This document shows, in pieces, positions 10,701-20,424 of a DNA stretch of 64,000 bases; the first letter of the stretch is position 1, and the number at the start of each line of letters is the position of its first letter. Origin of the DNA: Anthostomella pinea (taxonomy: Eukaryota > Ascomycota > Sordariomycetes > Xylariales > Xylariaceae). Location: contig CAUWAG010000003.1 of NCBI GenBank assembly GCA_963556695.1, forward strand, positions 2,108,001-2,172,000, given 5' to 3'. The position numbers and the translations under genes are program-made. The notes under the pieces are model-generated. The model worked only from the letters and a program-made list of their open reading frames with translations. It was not told the DNA's origin and made no database searches.

Positions 10701-11267
10701 CTGATTAGTTGAGACTGTCCGAGGTTGGTCGAGTGGCCCTTTGCACCTTTGCGCAGATGTCTCGAAGAAGAGAAACCGAGCCATCTGCGTGTCTAGGAGG
10801 TTGTAATACTTCTGTATGCTTTCCTCGTTGAAGCGAAGGCGAGTGTCCGTCTCGATTGCTTGCAATGACTTCCCCTTAAACCGGTTCTTTCCTACGTGTT
10901 GTAGCAGTTCTCCGAACTCTTTGACTTCGTCCACGGAGTTTGATATGCACTGTCGGAAGAGGTCGCGCAGGCCGTCGCTGATCTGTCCGTCGGGTATGCG
11001 GCCGAAGTTGAACTTGAGTTCTGCCATTGATTGCACATCAGCAGTGCTACAGGCAGCCCAGACAGTATCAGCTACCATACATACCCTCGATGAAGGTCTC
11101 ATGCTGTCCCAGTCTCCTCCCAGCCGTCGTGAGGTCACTTCTGCCTTGCTTGATTGCCTTGTGGAGGGAACGCAGCTGTTGGTAGAATTGGAAGGTAGCT
11201 GTGCCGAGTTGGATTGTTGCTGAGGCCAGCCCCGGTAGAGAGCGCCCGCTGCGGCAATCGCTTCCAT
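7799..11267 (-). pseudogene. Ankyrin-family gene with fungal N-terminal domain, probably frame-broken
   Basis: The ATG at 11267 opens MEAIAAAG, then (one base out of frame) LASATIQLGTATFQFYQQL, an N-terminal signature like those of fungal STAND/ankyrin proteins. Good introns are 11021-11084, joining HETFIE to ELKFNFGRIPDG; 10694-10746; and 8047-8110. The middle holds WISRSLVEWKCFISVSGS. Ankyrin-like text (GGYTALMLALHCGMEPAAQV) lies near 8450. The C-terminus has hydrophobic segments (VLLVTTLSILSIF, VVLLSLAVWIVAFIL), suggesting a membrane anchor. Frame breaks occur at a C4 run at 11230-11233 and near 9060. Junctions between 9900 and 9300 are not resolved. It could be one gene of about 1000 codons with base-call errors, or a young pseudogene. 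Confidence 0.55.
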
Positions 11268-11276
11268 CCCGAACAA

Positions 11277-12025
11277 GATGAGTTAACGAGGGGACCGGAA
11301 ACGAGGCGGCGACAAGGTGAAGGCTCACATAATAGCAGGTCGAGCATTCGACCCATGAGGAAGCAGGCATTGTAACCGCTGCGACCGCACGACGGCGCGA
11401 CTCGGCAGGTTGAGGGTGTACAGCATGCATCATGCATGCTTCCAAGCCTCCCACACCAATCGAGGGCAAGGCTGCGTGGGACGAGCATCGCCACTCAATA
11501 CGAAGCTGCAGGTCCAACGAATCAGGATGCGAGGAAGTGTCCCAAGCTTCACTTGAGCCCAAACATTTGATCGATGTTCTTCCCACGGCAGGTACAACTG
11601 ACCAGCAACTTTGCTAAGCACACGGCCGAGGCCTGGAAATCCAAAGACTTATACCCGAACCTAACACACATGCACGTATTAGTCTTTGCTCAGATCCGCG
11701 AGAGCAATGTGTTTTGGTGTACATGTATGTGAAGCTAACATGGAAGATTTGGTGAGCCGCAAGATGATACTACCATCATCAGTGTTGGGTATTTGATACC
11801 AAGAAACGCCAGAAACCCATCACAAAGACCCAGAAGCGATCTGTATCCTGAAAGCACCAATGAAGACGCCCGAACACCAAGAATTCGTTAGAAAAACACT
11901 TGGCTCCTTATGCCAACACGCCACGCTCAATCATAGCCCAAACACACCTGGGAAGCCCAGAGCACGGCTGCCAGCACAGCACGCACTCAGCAAATAGAAA
12001 CTCCAGACCCCACAGTCCACCCGAT
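11277..12025. other. Intergenic
   Basis: The minus strand is open through 11600 only by chance extension of the ankyrin-gene frames. I see no gene. The distal part is the 3' flank of the Cys-rich protein gene. Confidence 0.4.
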
Positions 12026-12741
12026 TTATCCAACCCACACCTTTCTCCCGGCACAATTTAGACATCGTCGCCGCTCGCCCAGGTTCGTGATCGAGCAGTG
12101 CGAGCACACGTGTTTGCCACAGGCACCGCAATCCACATCGGTGTCCACATCCATCGAGTCGTCGCCCGCATTGTTCCTGTCGGTACCAGATAGAGATAGT
12201 CCGCAGTCCTCGCAACTAGAGGGAGCGTAGACAGTTCGATCGATATCGAGGGCCGACTGGGCAGATGCGGACGTGCCCGGCAACTTCCAGAAGCTATGGA
12301 GGGAGGCCTGGGCCTGTGATGGCGGTGTGGCGGCCGCGGGCTGAACCGAGACGGGTTGTGTCGCGAACGCACTTGTTCCTTCCGCGTGGGTGTCGTGCTG
12401 GATCTGCTGGCGCTGCGCCGTGTATAACATGTTGAGAGTCCGTTCTGCACAAGTGTCGCGTGAGCAAGTACTCTTTGATGGCGAGCGTGGCACTAGTAGA
12501 ACTTACGATGGATTTCGTCATCCGACGGGCGGTTGTCGCGAAAACGCTTCATGGTGCGGCTCGGGAGGTGGGCGGGCGTTGTCGAACTACCCCGTGATCG
12601 TGCTGATGACAAGAACCGTAGTGGTGATGTGTCCGTATTGGAGAAGGTGAATGCAGCCTCGTTTCGTGGCGGCGAGCTGAAGGCGCTTGACGAAGACGAG
12701 AAGGAGAGCTCAGACTCGGAACGCTTGCGCTTGAGGAGCAT
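12026..12741 (-). CDS. Small Cys-rich (zinc-binding type) protein
   Basis: Two exons, 12507-12741 and 12026-12444, are joined over a GTAAGT...GTGCAG intron at 12445-12506, giving 217 aa. The N-terminus MLLKRKRSESELS is basic and then serine-rich, like a nuclear-localisation region. A middle block reads QRTLNMLYTAQRQQIQHD. The C-terminus has paired cysteines, CEDC, CGAC, CSHC and CLNC, suggesting two zinc-binding knuckles, after an acidic stretch (DDSMDVDTDVD). The frame stays open a little upstream of 12741 without another ATG. Similar small proteins are widespread in filamentous fungi. I do not assign a function; a nuclear role is an inference from the basic start and the zinc motifs. Confidence 0.75.
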
Positions 12742-13628
12742 AGTGGCGGATTCGTTTCGGTCAGCGTCTAGCAATGTATCAATGGGACTTGAAATGGGAT
12801 GCTGCGTGACTATGGTCTCAGGTGGGATGGCTCATGGGCGTGACGGACTCGAATTGGCGAAGCTGGAAGAGAATATAGGTAGTAGGTACTGTGAGGCCAG
12901 CTTGAAAGGGGGCTGGGTGCTCGGATGTCGCGATCAGACGCGATGAAAGAGTCGCCCCACCTTGCATGATGCATCTTCCAGCGCGTTTCTCGCGTAGATT
13001 GTGCCTTTTGGTAGCTTTCCCAGATGCTGACAAATCACAAGTCTTGTTGTAATCTATCAGTGGTCTGGGTGGTGCTTGATTAAAAGGTCGGATGGAAAGG
13101 ATTCCATCTGAGATGTATCTAAATACCTAAATTACAGTGGTGAGGTACCTGGGGCAACAAAGGGTTGCCAGGCAGCCTTCCTCAGGTAACCTCCAACATA
13201 TCTGGTGGGGTTACCAGAATACTCCATATGGGTCCATGCACTGGATCCACAAGATGACCAGGTCCCAATGCATGTAAGCAGATATGCACATACTGAACAT
13301 AATTACCAAACCACCAGCTTGTCGCGAGCAGCCAGCCAGTCCAGCGCATTTGGATGCTTCACCACCCTATCCTTCGGACCTTCTCACCACGTACCCGCCC
13401 AGACTAATATCGTTACCTAACCAAGAGGTTATTTGTCCGGACGGGTAGCTCTGCGACTGCTCCCGCTCTCTCGCCCAGAGCACCAAACTTTTCCAGTAAG
13501 ACCACGGCTGTTTTAGTTCCACTTTACAGCTCCAGGCCTGCCTACATCGCTCCAGGTATATGCGAATCTGGTTGCTCCAATTCGTACCGCAGGGCAATAC
13601 GAGTCTTGCGTGAATCTCAAGTGGAGGA
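12742..13628. other. Intergenic between Cys-rich gene and F-box gene
   Basis: No credible gene. Pyrimidine-rich, TACC/GGTA-rich DNA near 13130-13220 (GGTACCTGG...GGTAACCTCC) has short inverted similarity but no clear element ends. Confidence 0.4.
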
Positions 13629-14359
13629 CTAAAGACTATTGTATAGTTCCGTCAGCCATAGCAAGGTTTCCAGGCGTGGACGTCGCTTACCACCGCCGTA
13701 CTCTTTACTTAGTTCATGGTATATGCGGGCAAGGGCAACCTCTTTGCTTTCTTGGACAGGAAATTTGCTGAGGAACATGGATGCTAGGGTGCCCTCATTC
13801 CACAGCTGCCGCATTTTGTCGTCCCGATGAAAGAGGTTGCGGAACTGCTCCTGACGGTAGAGCGACCTCTCTGCGTACCGTACCTCGGAGTTATATGCTG
13901 CTTCGGTGATCGGACCAGGGACGTGAAGCGAGTTGGGGCCGTCCTCATTACGTTCATGCAATGTAAAAGCCCGAGCCAGCGACTCTACCATCTCGTGGAA
14001 GCGCCACATGCGACGCACATCTGGAAGCTTCCACAACTTCGGCTTTTCGTCCCGGTTACTGAGGCTGGCTGAAAGGAACGAAGGAACGACTCAACCGCAA
14101 CTCCATACTCTCTGGCGCCAGATGTGCGTGGATCAAGTTCCTTGATGGCAGCGGTCTCGTACGCGAGGGTTGCTTCCGGCAGAACGACGTCATGGATTCG
14201 GTTTCGAAGGATCTTGGTGGCAACGTATCGGTCCTCCTGAAAAAAAGCGTGGAGGCTGCGCGAGCATATCGGAAGGCATCCGAGCGCACGAGGGTTGGGG
14301 AGATACGCAAAAATATGCTGCTTCACCTCGGTCGGCAGACCCTCCAGAGTGCTCGACAT
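13629..14359 (-). CDS. F-box domain protein (one frame change unresolved)
   Basis: The ATG at 14359 opens MSSTLEGLPTEVKQHIFAYL, a clear F-box (LPTEV..IFAYLPNPRAL), placing it among SCF ubiquitin-ligase substrate adaptors. The N-terminal frame runs through YGVAVESFLRSF. The C-terminal part DEKPKLWKLPDVRRMWRFHE...LWLTELYNSL is one base out of frame. The change falls near 14065-14080, where no convincing intron of normal length exists; the best GTATGG...TTTCAG pair gives only 40 bp. The gene is therefore either spliced unusually or frameshifted. The C-terminal half has no recognisable repeats. The total is about 240 codons. Confidence 0.6.
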
Positions 14360-15058
14360 GTTTGCCGATTGTCGTAACGTCAAAAAAGATTGAAATATCG
14401 AGTGAGGAGTTTCTGTTGTAGAGGTTCTTCTTGGGCCTTCTAAAGAGCTCGCGAGAAAGTTGACACGTTCACAAACTGAAGAAAAGCATCAGAGTTTCTC
14501 CATGGCTTGGTGGTTGGCGAATAAGGTTAACTACGTGTCTACATCAAGACAAGTCGGCACGCAGCATGTGAGCAAATCATCGTATGCCGATGCACGTGCA
14601 AGTCAACTCGGGGGCGCCCGGATGTCTCGTTCAAGCCGATGCACAGCTGGCACCGCACATGAAGGCAAAGCCGCCTGGTGGCGCGAAAGACAGGTTTGTG
14701 CCTCTTCGAGACGGCGTCCCTCTAGGAGGAACTCTATCAATCAAAAGTCAAAACACCCTCAAGGCGTCAATAAGGCCAGCCACTCGAGGGACGTGGAAGA
14801 CAGTGACCACGACATCACTCAGGACTTTTCAGCACCAATATCACACGATGTTCAACTGAATCAGGTCAACTACGGGGATCAAAAGTTGTATGTCTATTGA
14901 CAGGGAGCTGCTGAAGAAGAAATATGTGTAGTGTTCATAACACTCTCCCAGGCAAGGACACCCGAACGCCAACATGACGGAACTCTAGGAGAACAATGTT
15001 GCGAACTTTCAGAGCAACAACAGACCCCAACGGTACCTTCTTAACACCTGCCCATTGC
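14360..15058. other. Intergenic
   Basis: A plus-strand open frame of 146 codons (14460-14900) starts with TTG and has low-complexity basic composition. I do not consider it a gene. This stretch serves as promoter of the F-box gene and 3' flank of the repeat protein. Confidence 0.45.
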
Positions 15059-16255
15059 TTACAGCAAGACAGCTCCGACCAGAACAGCGAGGGCTGCAAC
15101 GCCCAGGGGCAGCACCGACGGCAACTCAACCAGACCCGGCGCCGCACTGTCAGTGTTCCCAGCAGCAGCAGCAGCAGCAGCAGCAGTACTCGAAGCCGCA
15201 TGCGCCTGCGCAGCGGACGCAACCGAGTGCGCGCTCATCACCGCCTCGCTAGCCGACGCCTGTCCCGCGCCCGTCGCCGTCGAAGCCACGCTCTCAGCGC
15301 TCCTTACCGCATCGCTGGCACTAGACATCGCGGCGTCGGCCGCCGTTGAAGCCACGCTGTGCGCGCTGTCCGCCACCGATGACCCGTAGCTCTCGTACGA
15401 CGACGCGATCGACGACCCGTAGTCGCTGTACTCACTGCTGTACGAGCTGGCCAGGCTCTTGGCCGAATCCGCCACGCTCTGCCAGTCTTGCCGCTTCTCG
15501 TTGTCGTACTGCGCGGCGATGGCGCTGGCTTCGGCCTGCGCGGAGCTGGCTGACGCGAGCGCGGCTGCGAGGTCGTCGTGCCAGTCGCGTTTATTGTTGT
15601 ACTGCTCGGCGATCTGGCTCGCCTCAGCTTGGGCGGCGCTGGCGGCTGCGAGGGCCGCGGCCTCGGCGGCTTGCCAGTCTCGCTTCTCGTACTGTTCTGC
15701 GATGCGGCTGGCTTCCGCTTGGGCGGCGCTGGCTACCGACAGAGCCGAAGCCCGGTTGGCCTTCCAGTCCCGCTTGCCGTACTGGGCTGCGATGTTGCTG
15801 GCTTCGGCTTGAGCTGCACTGGCAGCTGCGAGAGCCGCAGCCTTCGCAGCCTTCCAGTCACGCTTTCCGTACTGCGCTGCGATCTTGCTAGCCTCTGCCT
15901 GAGCCGCGCTCGCCACCGACAGCGCCGAGGCCTTCTCGGCCTTCCAGTCACGCTTGCCGTACTGCGCGGCGATCTCACTGGCCTCTGCCTGAGCGGCACT
16001 GCCAACTGACAGAGCCGAAGCCCGCTCGGCCTGCCAGTCACGCTTCTGGTAGCTGCTGGCGATGGAACTGGCGCGCTGCTCGGCCGAGCTGGCCTCCGCG
16101 AGTGCGGACGACAGGCGGTCCTGCCAGGACTGGCGCTCGGCGAGCACGGGGGCTGGTGTGATCATGGGGTCGCGGGGTGCCTCCTGGGCGACGTTGGCGA
16201 GGGCCATGTTGGCGGCGAGCAGGGAGGTGGTGAGGGAGGTGGTGGGGAAGTGCAT
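15059..16255 (-). CDS. Secreted, GPI-anchor-type protein with 30-residue KRDW repeats
   Basis: An intronless 398-aa protein with ATG at 16255. The N-terminus MHFPTTSLTTSLLAANMALA is a signal peptide. From about residue 70, six units of near 30 residues each begin KRDW and end in Gln-Tyr, for example KRDWKAEKASALSVASAAQA followed by EASKIAAQYG. A degenerate unit precedes them (QSWQDR...) and a Ser/Tyr-rich unit follows KRQDW. KR is the cleavage signal of the Golgi protease Kex2, so processing would release Ala-rich helical peptides of about 28 residues. The C-terminus is an Ala-rich linker, then PGLVELPSVLPLGVAALAVL, a GPI-attachment-like hydrophobic tail. The layout recalls Kex2-processed repeat proteins such as repellents and dikaritin precursors. 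I see no dikaritin-type core and no tailoring enzymes nearby. An alternative is a helical cell-wall protein. Confidence 0.8.
   Translation of the reverse strand: MHFPTTSLTTSLLAANMALANVAQEAPRDPMITPAPVLAERQSWQDRLSSALAEASSAEQRASSIASSYQKRDWQAERASALSVGSAAQAEASEIAAQYGKRDWKAEKASALSVASAAQAEASKIAAQYGKRDWKAAKAAALAAASAAQAEASNIAAQYGKRDWKANRASALSVASAAQAEASRIAEQYEKRDWQAAEAAALAAASAAQAEASQIAEQYNNKRDWHDDLAAALASASSAQAEASAIAAQYDNEKRQDWQSVADSAKSLASSYSSEYSDYGSSIASSYESYGSSVADSAHSVASTAADAAMSSASDAVRSAESVASTATGAGQASASEAVMSAHSVASAAQAHAASSTAAAAAAAAGNTDSAAPGLVELPSVLPLGVAALAVLVGAVLL
15160..15187 (+). repeat. (AGC)n microsatellite within the KRDW-repeat gene
   Basis: About nine AGC units on the plus strand encode a poly-Ala run near the C-terminus of the minus-strand repeat protein. 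The tract could vary in length between strains without breaking the frame. Confidence 0.85.
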
Positions 16256-17600
16256 TGTGAATTAACGAATAGGTGTGCTTTTGGTCTTTATATTGGGATA
16301 TTAAAGAATCGTTTTCTATTGTTGTTTGAGATGTGGTTGTTGAGGATTCTCTATGAAGCAAAATTGTCGAAGCTGGTTGCAGTCGGGTTTTTATACCATG
16401 TAAGCCTTCTTCGAAATTCAGAACTTACGAGAACGATGTTGAGTTCAGAGTCGTGAACATCACGACCCGCAGGGATCGTCGTTTACCCATCGACGATGTC
16501 CCTCTGCGTGTAGAACGCTGTCGAGATACCGCATTGCGGTAACAAGCCTACCGGTAGTACGTTGTCCTCTTTTTCCCTTTCGATCGCCTTCAAGCCTTCG
16601 CCATGCATAAGGCATGTGGGTATGTGGCTAGGCGTTGCAGATCTCACCAGCGTCCAAGCTCTGAGATCTGCTCAGATGAGATCATACATATGGAGGAGTT
16701 GCAGGCAGGTAGGTAGTCATACATAGACTCCCCTGGGCGCTTCTTTCTGCCGGATCAAGCGGACCGTTCGAGGCAGGCAGGGCGCCAGGCGCGGATAGTC
16801 TACCCCTTATGCAGCCAAAGAGGGTACCACACGAGTGTCCACACACACGACCGAGCTCGCCGAAGCCCCTTTTCTCTAGTCGTTTTCCCAACTACCGCAC
16901 TATGACGGCACAGTATACAGTAGAGGCATCAATACATCTCCCATGCCCAAATCTATCTGGGACAAGCAAAGTAGTTACCGATGAGGTGCTCAAACTAGGC
17001 ATTTGCCGATCTGACTATACCCTAGCACAGCCTCTACGGAAACTAGTGCGGTGCTGGCGGCTCGGAGGGCCGCCCTCCCACCCCTGGCGTCGAAGCCACT
17101 GCTTTTAGACGTGAAAAGTTGGAGCCCGTGGGTTCCCGGATGAGGTCTCGAGGATTCCGCTTCGGGATGACTGATCGGCATCCGTTGGCGCGGTCTTACT
17201 TCTGGGTCTACTGTGAGCCGTTCATTGAATTTGTGTCATCTAAGAAAGCGCTCCTGGAGTGAACTTTCTGTCTGGGTTTATGGTTCCATCAACTGAGTGT
17301 GCTAATCAGATGGTAAGATACCAGATAGCTTATGGCGGTTAATGTCGACTATCTGCTCTCATTAGCCAGGCCTGGTGGATGATGTCGGTAAGGTCCCATG
17401 AACGTCACTAGACAGTCAGGACCTGCACGCAGTAACACGAGCTCAGCGACTTAGTCGGATAGTAGAGACTGCGGCTCATCCGAACTGGCATATAGCTGCA
17501 ATTTTGATGAGTGAACTGTAATGTACGTACGTGCACTTATTGCGTTGAAAGCGACAAGGTCTTGCCAGGCCCTCTTGTGTGACAATCGTATGACCCCTGC
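16256..17600. other. Gene-free stretch upstream of the KRDW-repeat gene
   Basis: The first 200 bp are A+T-richer and should hold the repeat-protein promoter. The remainder has short open frames only. I see no repeat or element ends. Confidence 0.4.
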
Positions 17601-17618
17601 TACTTCCACTTCTGCGAA

Positions 17619-18122
17619 TTACGTTTTGATGTTGACTCTAGATATTGTGCGACTTTTACCATAACAGAGTGGCTTGTGCCCTTTGCTGGTGCTGATTGTT
17701 TGGTGTCTGTCTCGTGCTTCACCTGAAGAGTAGGACAGTCTTGTTGCTTGCAGCAAATACGATGACATACGTGTAGAAGCTTTCCACTCTCGCTGGCTCG
17801 AATAGCTGGAGAATTGTAGTAAGTCATTACTATCCAGAAGTGTATTGCTTTCAATAACATTCGTTGGAGCGCCTGGGGCGGAAGCTGCAATAAAGGGGTA
17901 TATAAAGGCTTTTTTAAGTTCGGTCTCCAACAGGAACAAAGTGACTACATACCATCTTCGCGGGTAATACACCCAGAAGCTGAAATACGGATGAAAATGT
18001 AAGCTCCGGCAAATACGATTTCGAGGGGGCTGGGATGGAAGTAGGATCGCTCCAGGGCTACAGCCTTGCAATAAAACATCGTCACACAACTGCCATCCTT
18101 CCCTGGTCGGTGGGGGTTCCAT
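17619..18122 (-). CDS. Unrecognised open frame, possibly an intron-containing small gene
   Basis: A 167-codon frame starts at ATG 18122. An alternative spliced reading exists: the overlapping frame with DGSCVTMFYCKAVALERSYF and EIVFAGAYIFIRISASGC could join, over GTATGT...TTGCAG, to SAPGAPTNVIESNTLLDSND and then over GTATGT...TTCAG to a short tail. Both splice pairs look good, so a real small gene is plausible. No domain or close family comes to mind and the start of the spliced version is unclear. I assign no function. Confidence 0.3.
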   Translation of the reverse strand: MEPPPTREGWQLCDDVLLQGCSPGAILLPSQPPRNRICRSLHFHPYFSFWVYYPRRWYVVTLFLLETELKKAFIYPFIAASAPGAPTNVIESNTLLDSNDLLQFSSYSSQREWKASTRMSSYLLQATRLSYSSGEARDRHQTISTSKGHKPLCYGKSRTISRVNIKT

Positions 18123-18461
18123 TTGCGTAGGGGTTCATAGACTTCCCCCAATCGCGTCAATTCACAACCAACACATCCGCATAGCCACCACCTATTTCAG
18201 AGCAAGGGGTCGGTGTATCTGGGAAATCGCCCCCCAAGTTGAAGATGTACGACCTCATGGCTGGAAGGTGTGCGACCTACAATGCACACTCCTGGACAGG
18301 GACCGTATAAGCGAGCAGAGACTAAAGTCCTGAGAAATCAGGGAACCAAATGTCTTCATAACACCACTACAGCCGTTTCACTGCCTTGGCTGCGTCCTAG
18401 TGACTTGCTTGTTGAACTTCCCTATCCGTGCGACAGGTACTTGGCTCGTTGAGTGGCAGTT

Positions 18462-20280
18462 ATGGATCCATCAGCAGACCGGCATCAGCACAGCACCTTG
18501 GAGGTCGATACCGAGAAGCAGCATTACGATAAGTACCCAGAGGTCGACATTCAAATGCAGAGCTTGAACAACTATCCAGAGGTCGCGGTGTCGTACTACC
18601 CGGAGGTTTACCAACATCAGACAGCCTACACCATTCGCAAGGAGGTAAACCATAATTGCGCAGTTGTCTTGGGAAACTGTCCAGACGAGCAAGCAAGAAT
18701 GCATCTACCGGGTACCGATTTCTGAGCGCAAGGTGTGCGGGCTACGCAGTAATACCGCCTTGATTGTGATTGGGATCGCTATTGTAATTATAATCGGCAT
18801 CATCGCGGGAATGACTGGTGGTGTCTTATCAACCCGGCCAAAGGAACGCGACGGAGAGGCCCTAGATGGCGGACAATCCAAGCCGTTGTCAAATGATATA
18901 CTTATATTGTTGCCGAATATCAAGTTGGCATCGGCGAATTTTATAGACGGGTATGGGAGCGAGAACTACCTCGTGTTCTAGCAGCTCAGCAACAAGGCAA
19001 TCTACATGTCGGCGTGGGACTCGTCGCATGGAGAGTGGGTAGTATCGCCAGTAGTGGACGGAACGACGGTCAGCTTGGACGACGTCTCGGAGGGCACGTT
19101 GATCGGGATGGATATAACTCGCATCCAGGACAACGTGAGTCTTAAATAGTCCATCATGACGGGAGTATACACCAAACAGTCGTTGCTAACTTGGACGACT
19201 GTACTAGAAACGTACTGTGCACTTGTACTGGACGTCCCCTGATCCACGGGCCAAGTCTCTGGTCGGACCGGATATACCCATACACAGACTCTCGACCGTC
19301 GATGAGTGGCAGGGCACGAGCGCGAACGAGCTGTTCGCGGCTGGGGCAGGGTCTCCCCTCGTGTCTTATGGTCAAGCATGCGATGTGTGCAACAACCTTA
19401 CATACTGCTTCGTGAGTAGAGTTTCCATGCGTTTTGATGGTCTTCTCCTCCCATCAGATAGCTCGAAGTTCCCGATCGCTCGACATACTCGCCAAAACAG
19501 GTAACAGCTACTGACTCCCAACGCTACAGTGGCAGAACGCCGACGGCTCCCTGGGAGGTGCCGAGATGACAAAACCTGGAACCGGATCATGTTGAATGGC
19601 GCACAAGCCACCGTGGCGTTCAGGAAGGTGGCAGTGCACCAACAAGGCCAATAGGGCATTTTTAGGCCACCTAGCCCACAGAAGGATTTTCACAGAGAGA
19701 GAACACAAAAACACAACACTCAAATCATATCAACCATAATGCACGCTGTTTAACAGATCACGTTCACAGGGCCTGCAAACCCACCGCTGGCGAGCAATAC
19801 CTCGCTTGCGCTGACTTGCATCCCCTCAGTCAACCAGACCGCGGCCTTCAACCTCTTCTACCGTTCCGACGCGGGCGCTCTGGCGCAGGTGGAATTCGAC
19901 GGCGGAGCCCGGACACGACGCTGAGCACGAAGACCCTGGGGCGAAACATCAGCGCCGAGACATCCATCACCGCCTTCGCGACAGGCATAAGCGCGCCCAA
20001 CAACTCCGCCCCGCTCCGCTTCCAGGTCCTGACCGTTGACCCCTTGGCGAAGGACGGCGTCCATCTGACGTACTACGATACTAATTTCTCCGAGTTGAAC
20101 AGCGAGGTGTTGGATTTATCTGACTGTGCGCCCTTGGCATCGATGGCTGTCAATAGGGGATTGAGGGTCTATTGCCTCGTGGAGAACACACGGGGTGTCG
20201 GGATTGAAGAGTTCGAATGGAGGGGCGATGTCAGCGACTTCACGTTGTATAATCGTATTGGAACGGTAGGAACTGTTTAG
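18462..20280 (+). pseudogene. Broken fucose-lectin-like type II membrane protein gene
   Basis: ATG 18462 opens a cytosolic segment with YPEV motifs (DKYPEVDIQMQ, NNYPEVAVSYYPEVYQ), then, one frame over, a transmembrane helix (ALIVIGIAIVIIIGIIAGMT). Next comes a beta-propeller-like region (LASANFIDGYGSENYLVF, AIYMSAWDSSHGEW, RTVHLYWTSPDPRA, YRSDAGALAQVEFDGG) ending at 20280. This is the plan of fungal fucose-specific lectin-type surface proteins. Introns 19135-19207 and 19412-19529 splice well. Lesions: a frame change near 18670, an in-frame TAG at 18979-18981 where CAG would suit the motif, an unresolved TGA near 19593, and a frame change near 19915. The C-to-T type stop is what RIP would make. 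Confidence 0.7.
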
Positions 20281-20424
20281 AAGCATGATGATATCTTTGG
20301 GCACTGAGAATCCCCAGGATGTCAGAGCAAGAACGTGGAGTGTACATGATGGGTGTAATCAAGTGATATGACTTCGCATGCCTTGCTAGATCAAATAAAA
20401 GGTATGCAAGCCCGCTCGCTTCCC

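Noticed and set aside
14460..14900. Plus-strand 146-codon frame
   Set aside because: It starts with TTG, has low-complexity basic text, no domain and no neighbours to explain it.
15160..16080. CRISPR-like regular repeats
   Set aside because: The 90-bp periodicity is coding: 30-residue repeats in a secreted eukaryotic protein. There are no spacers and the genome is fungal.
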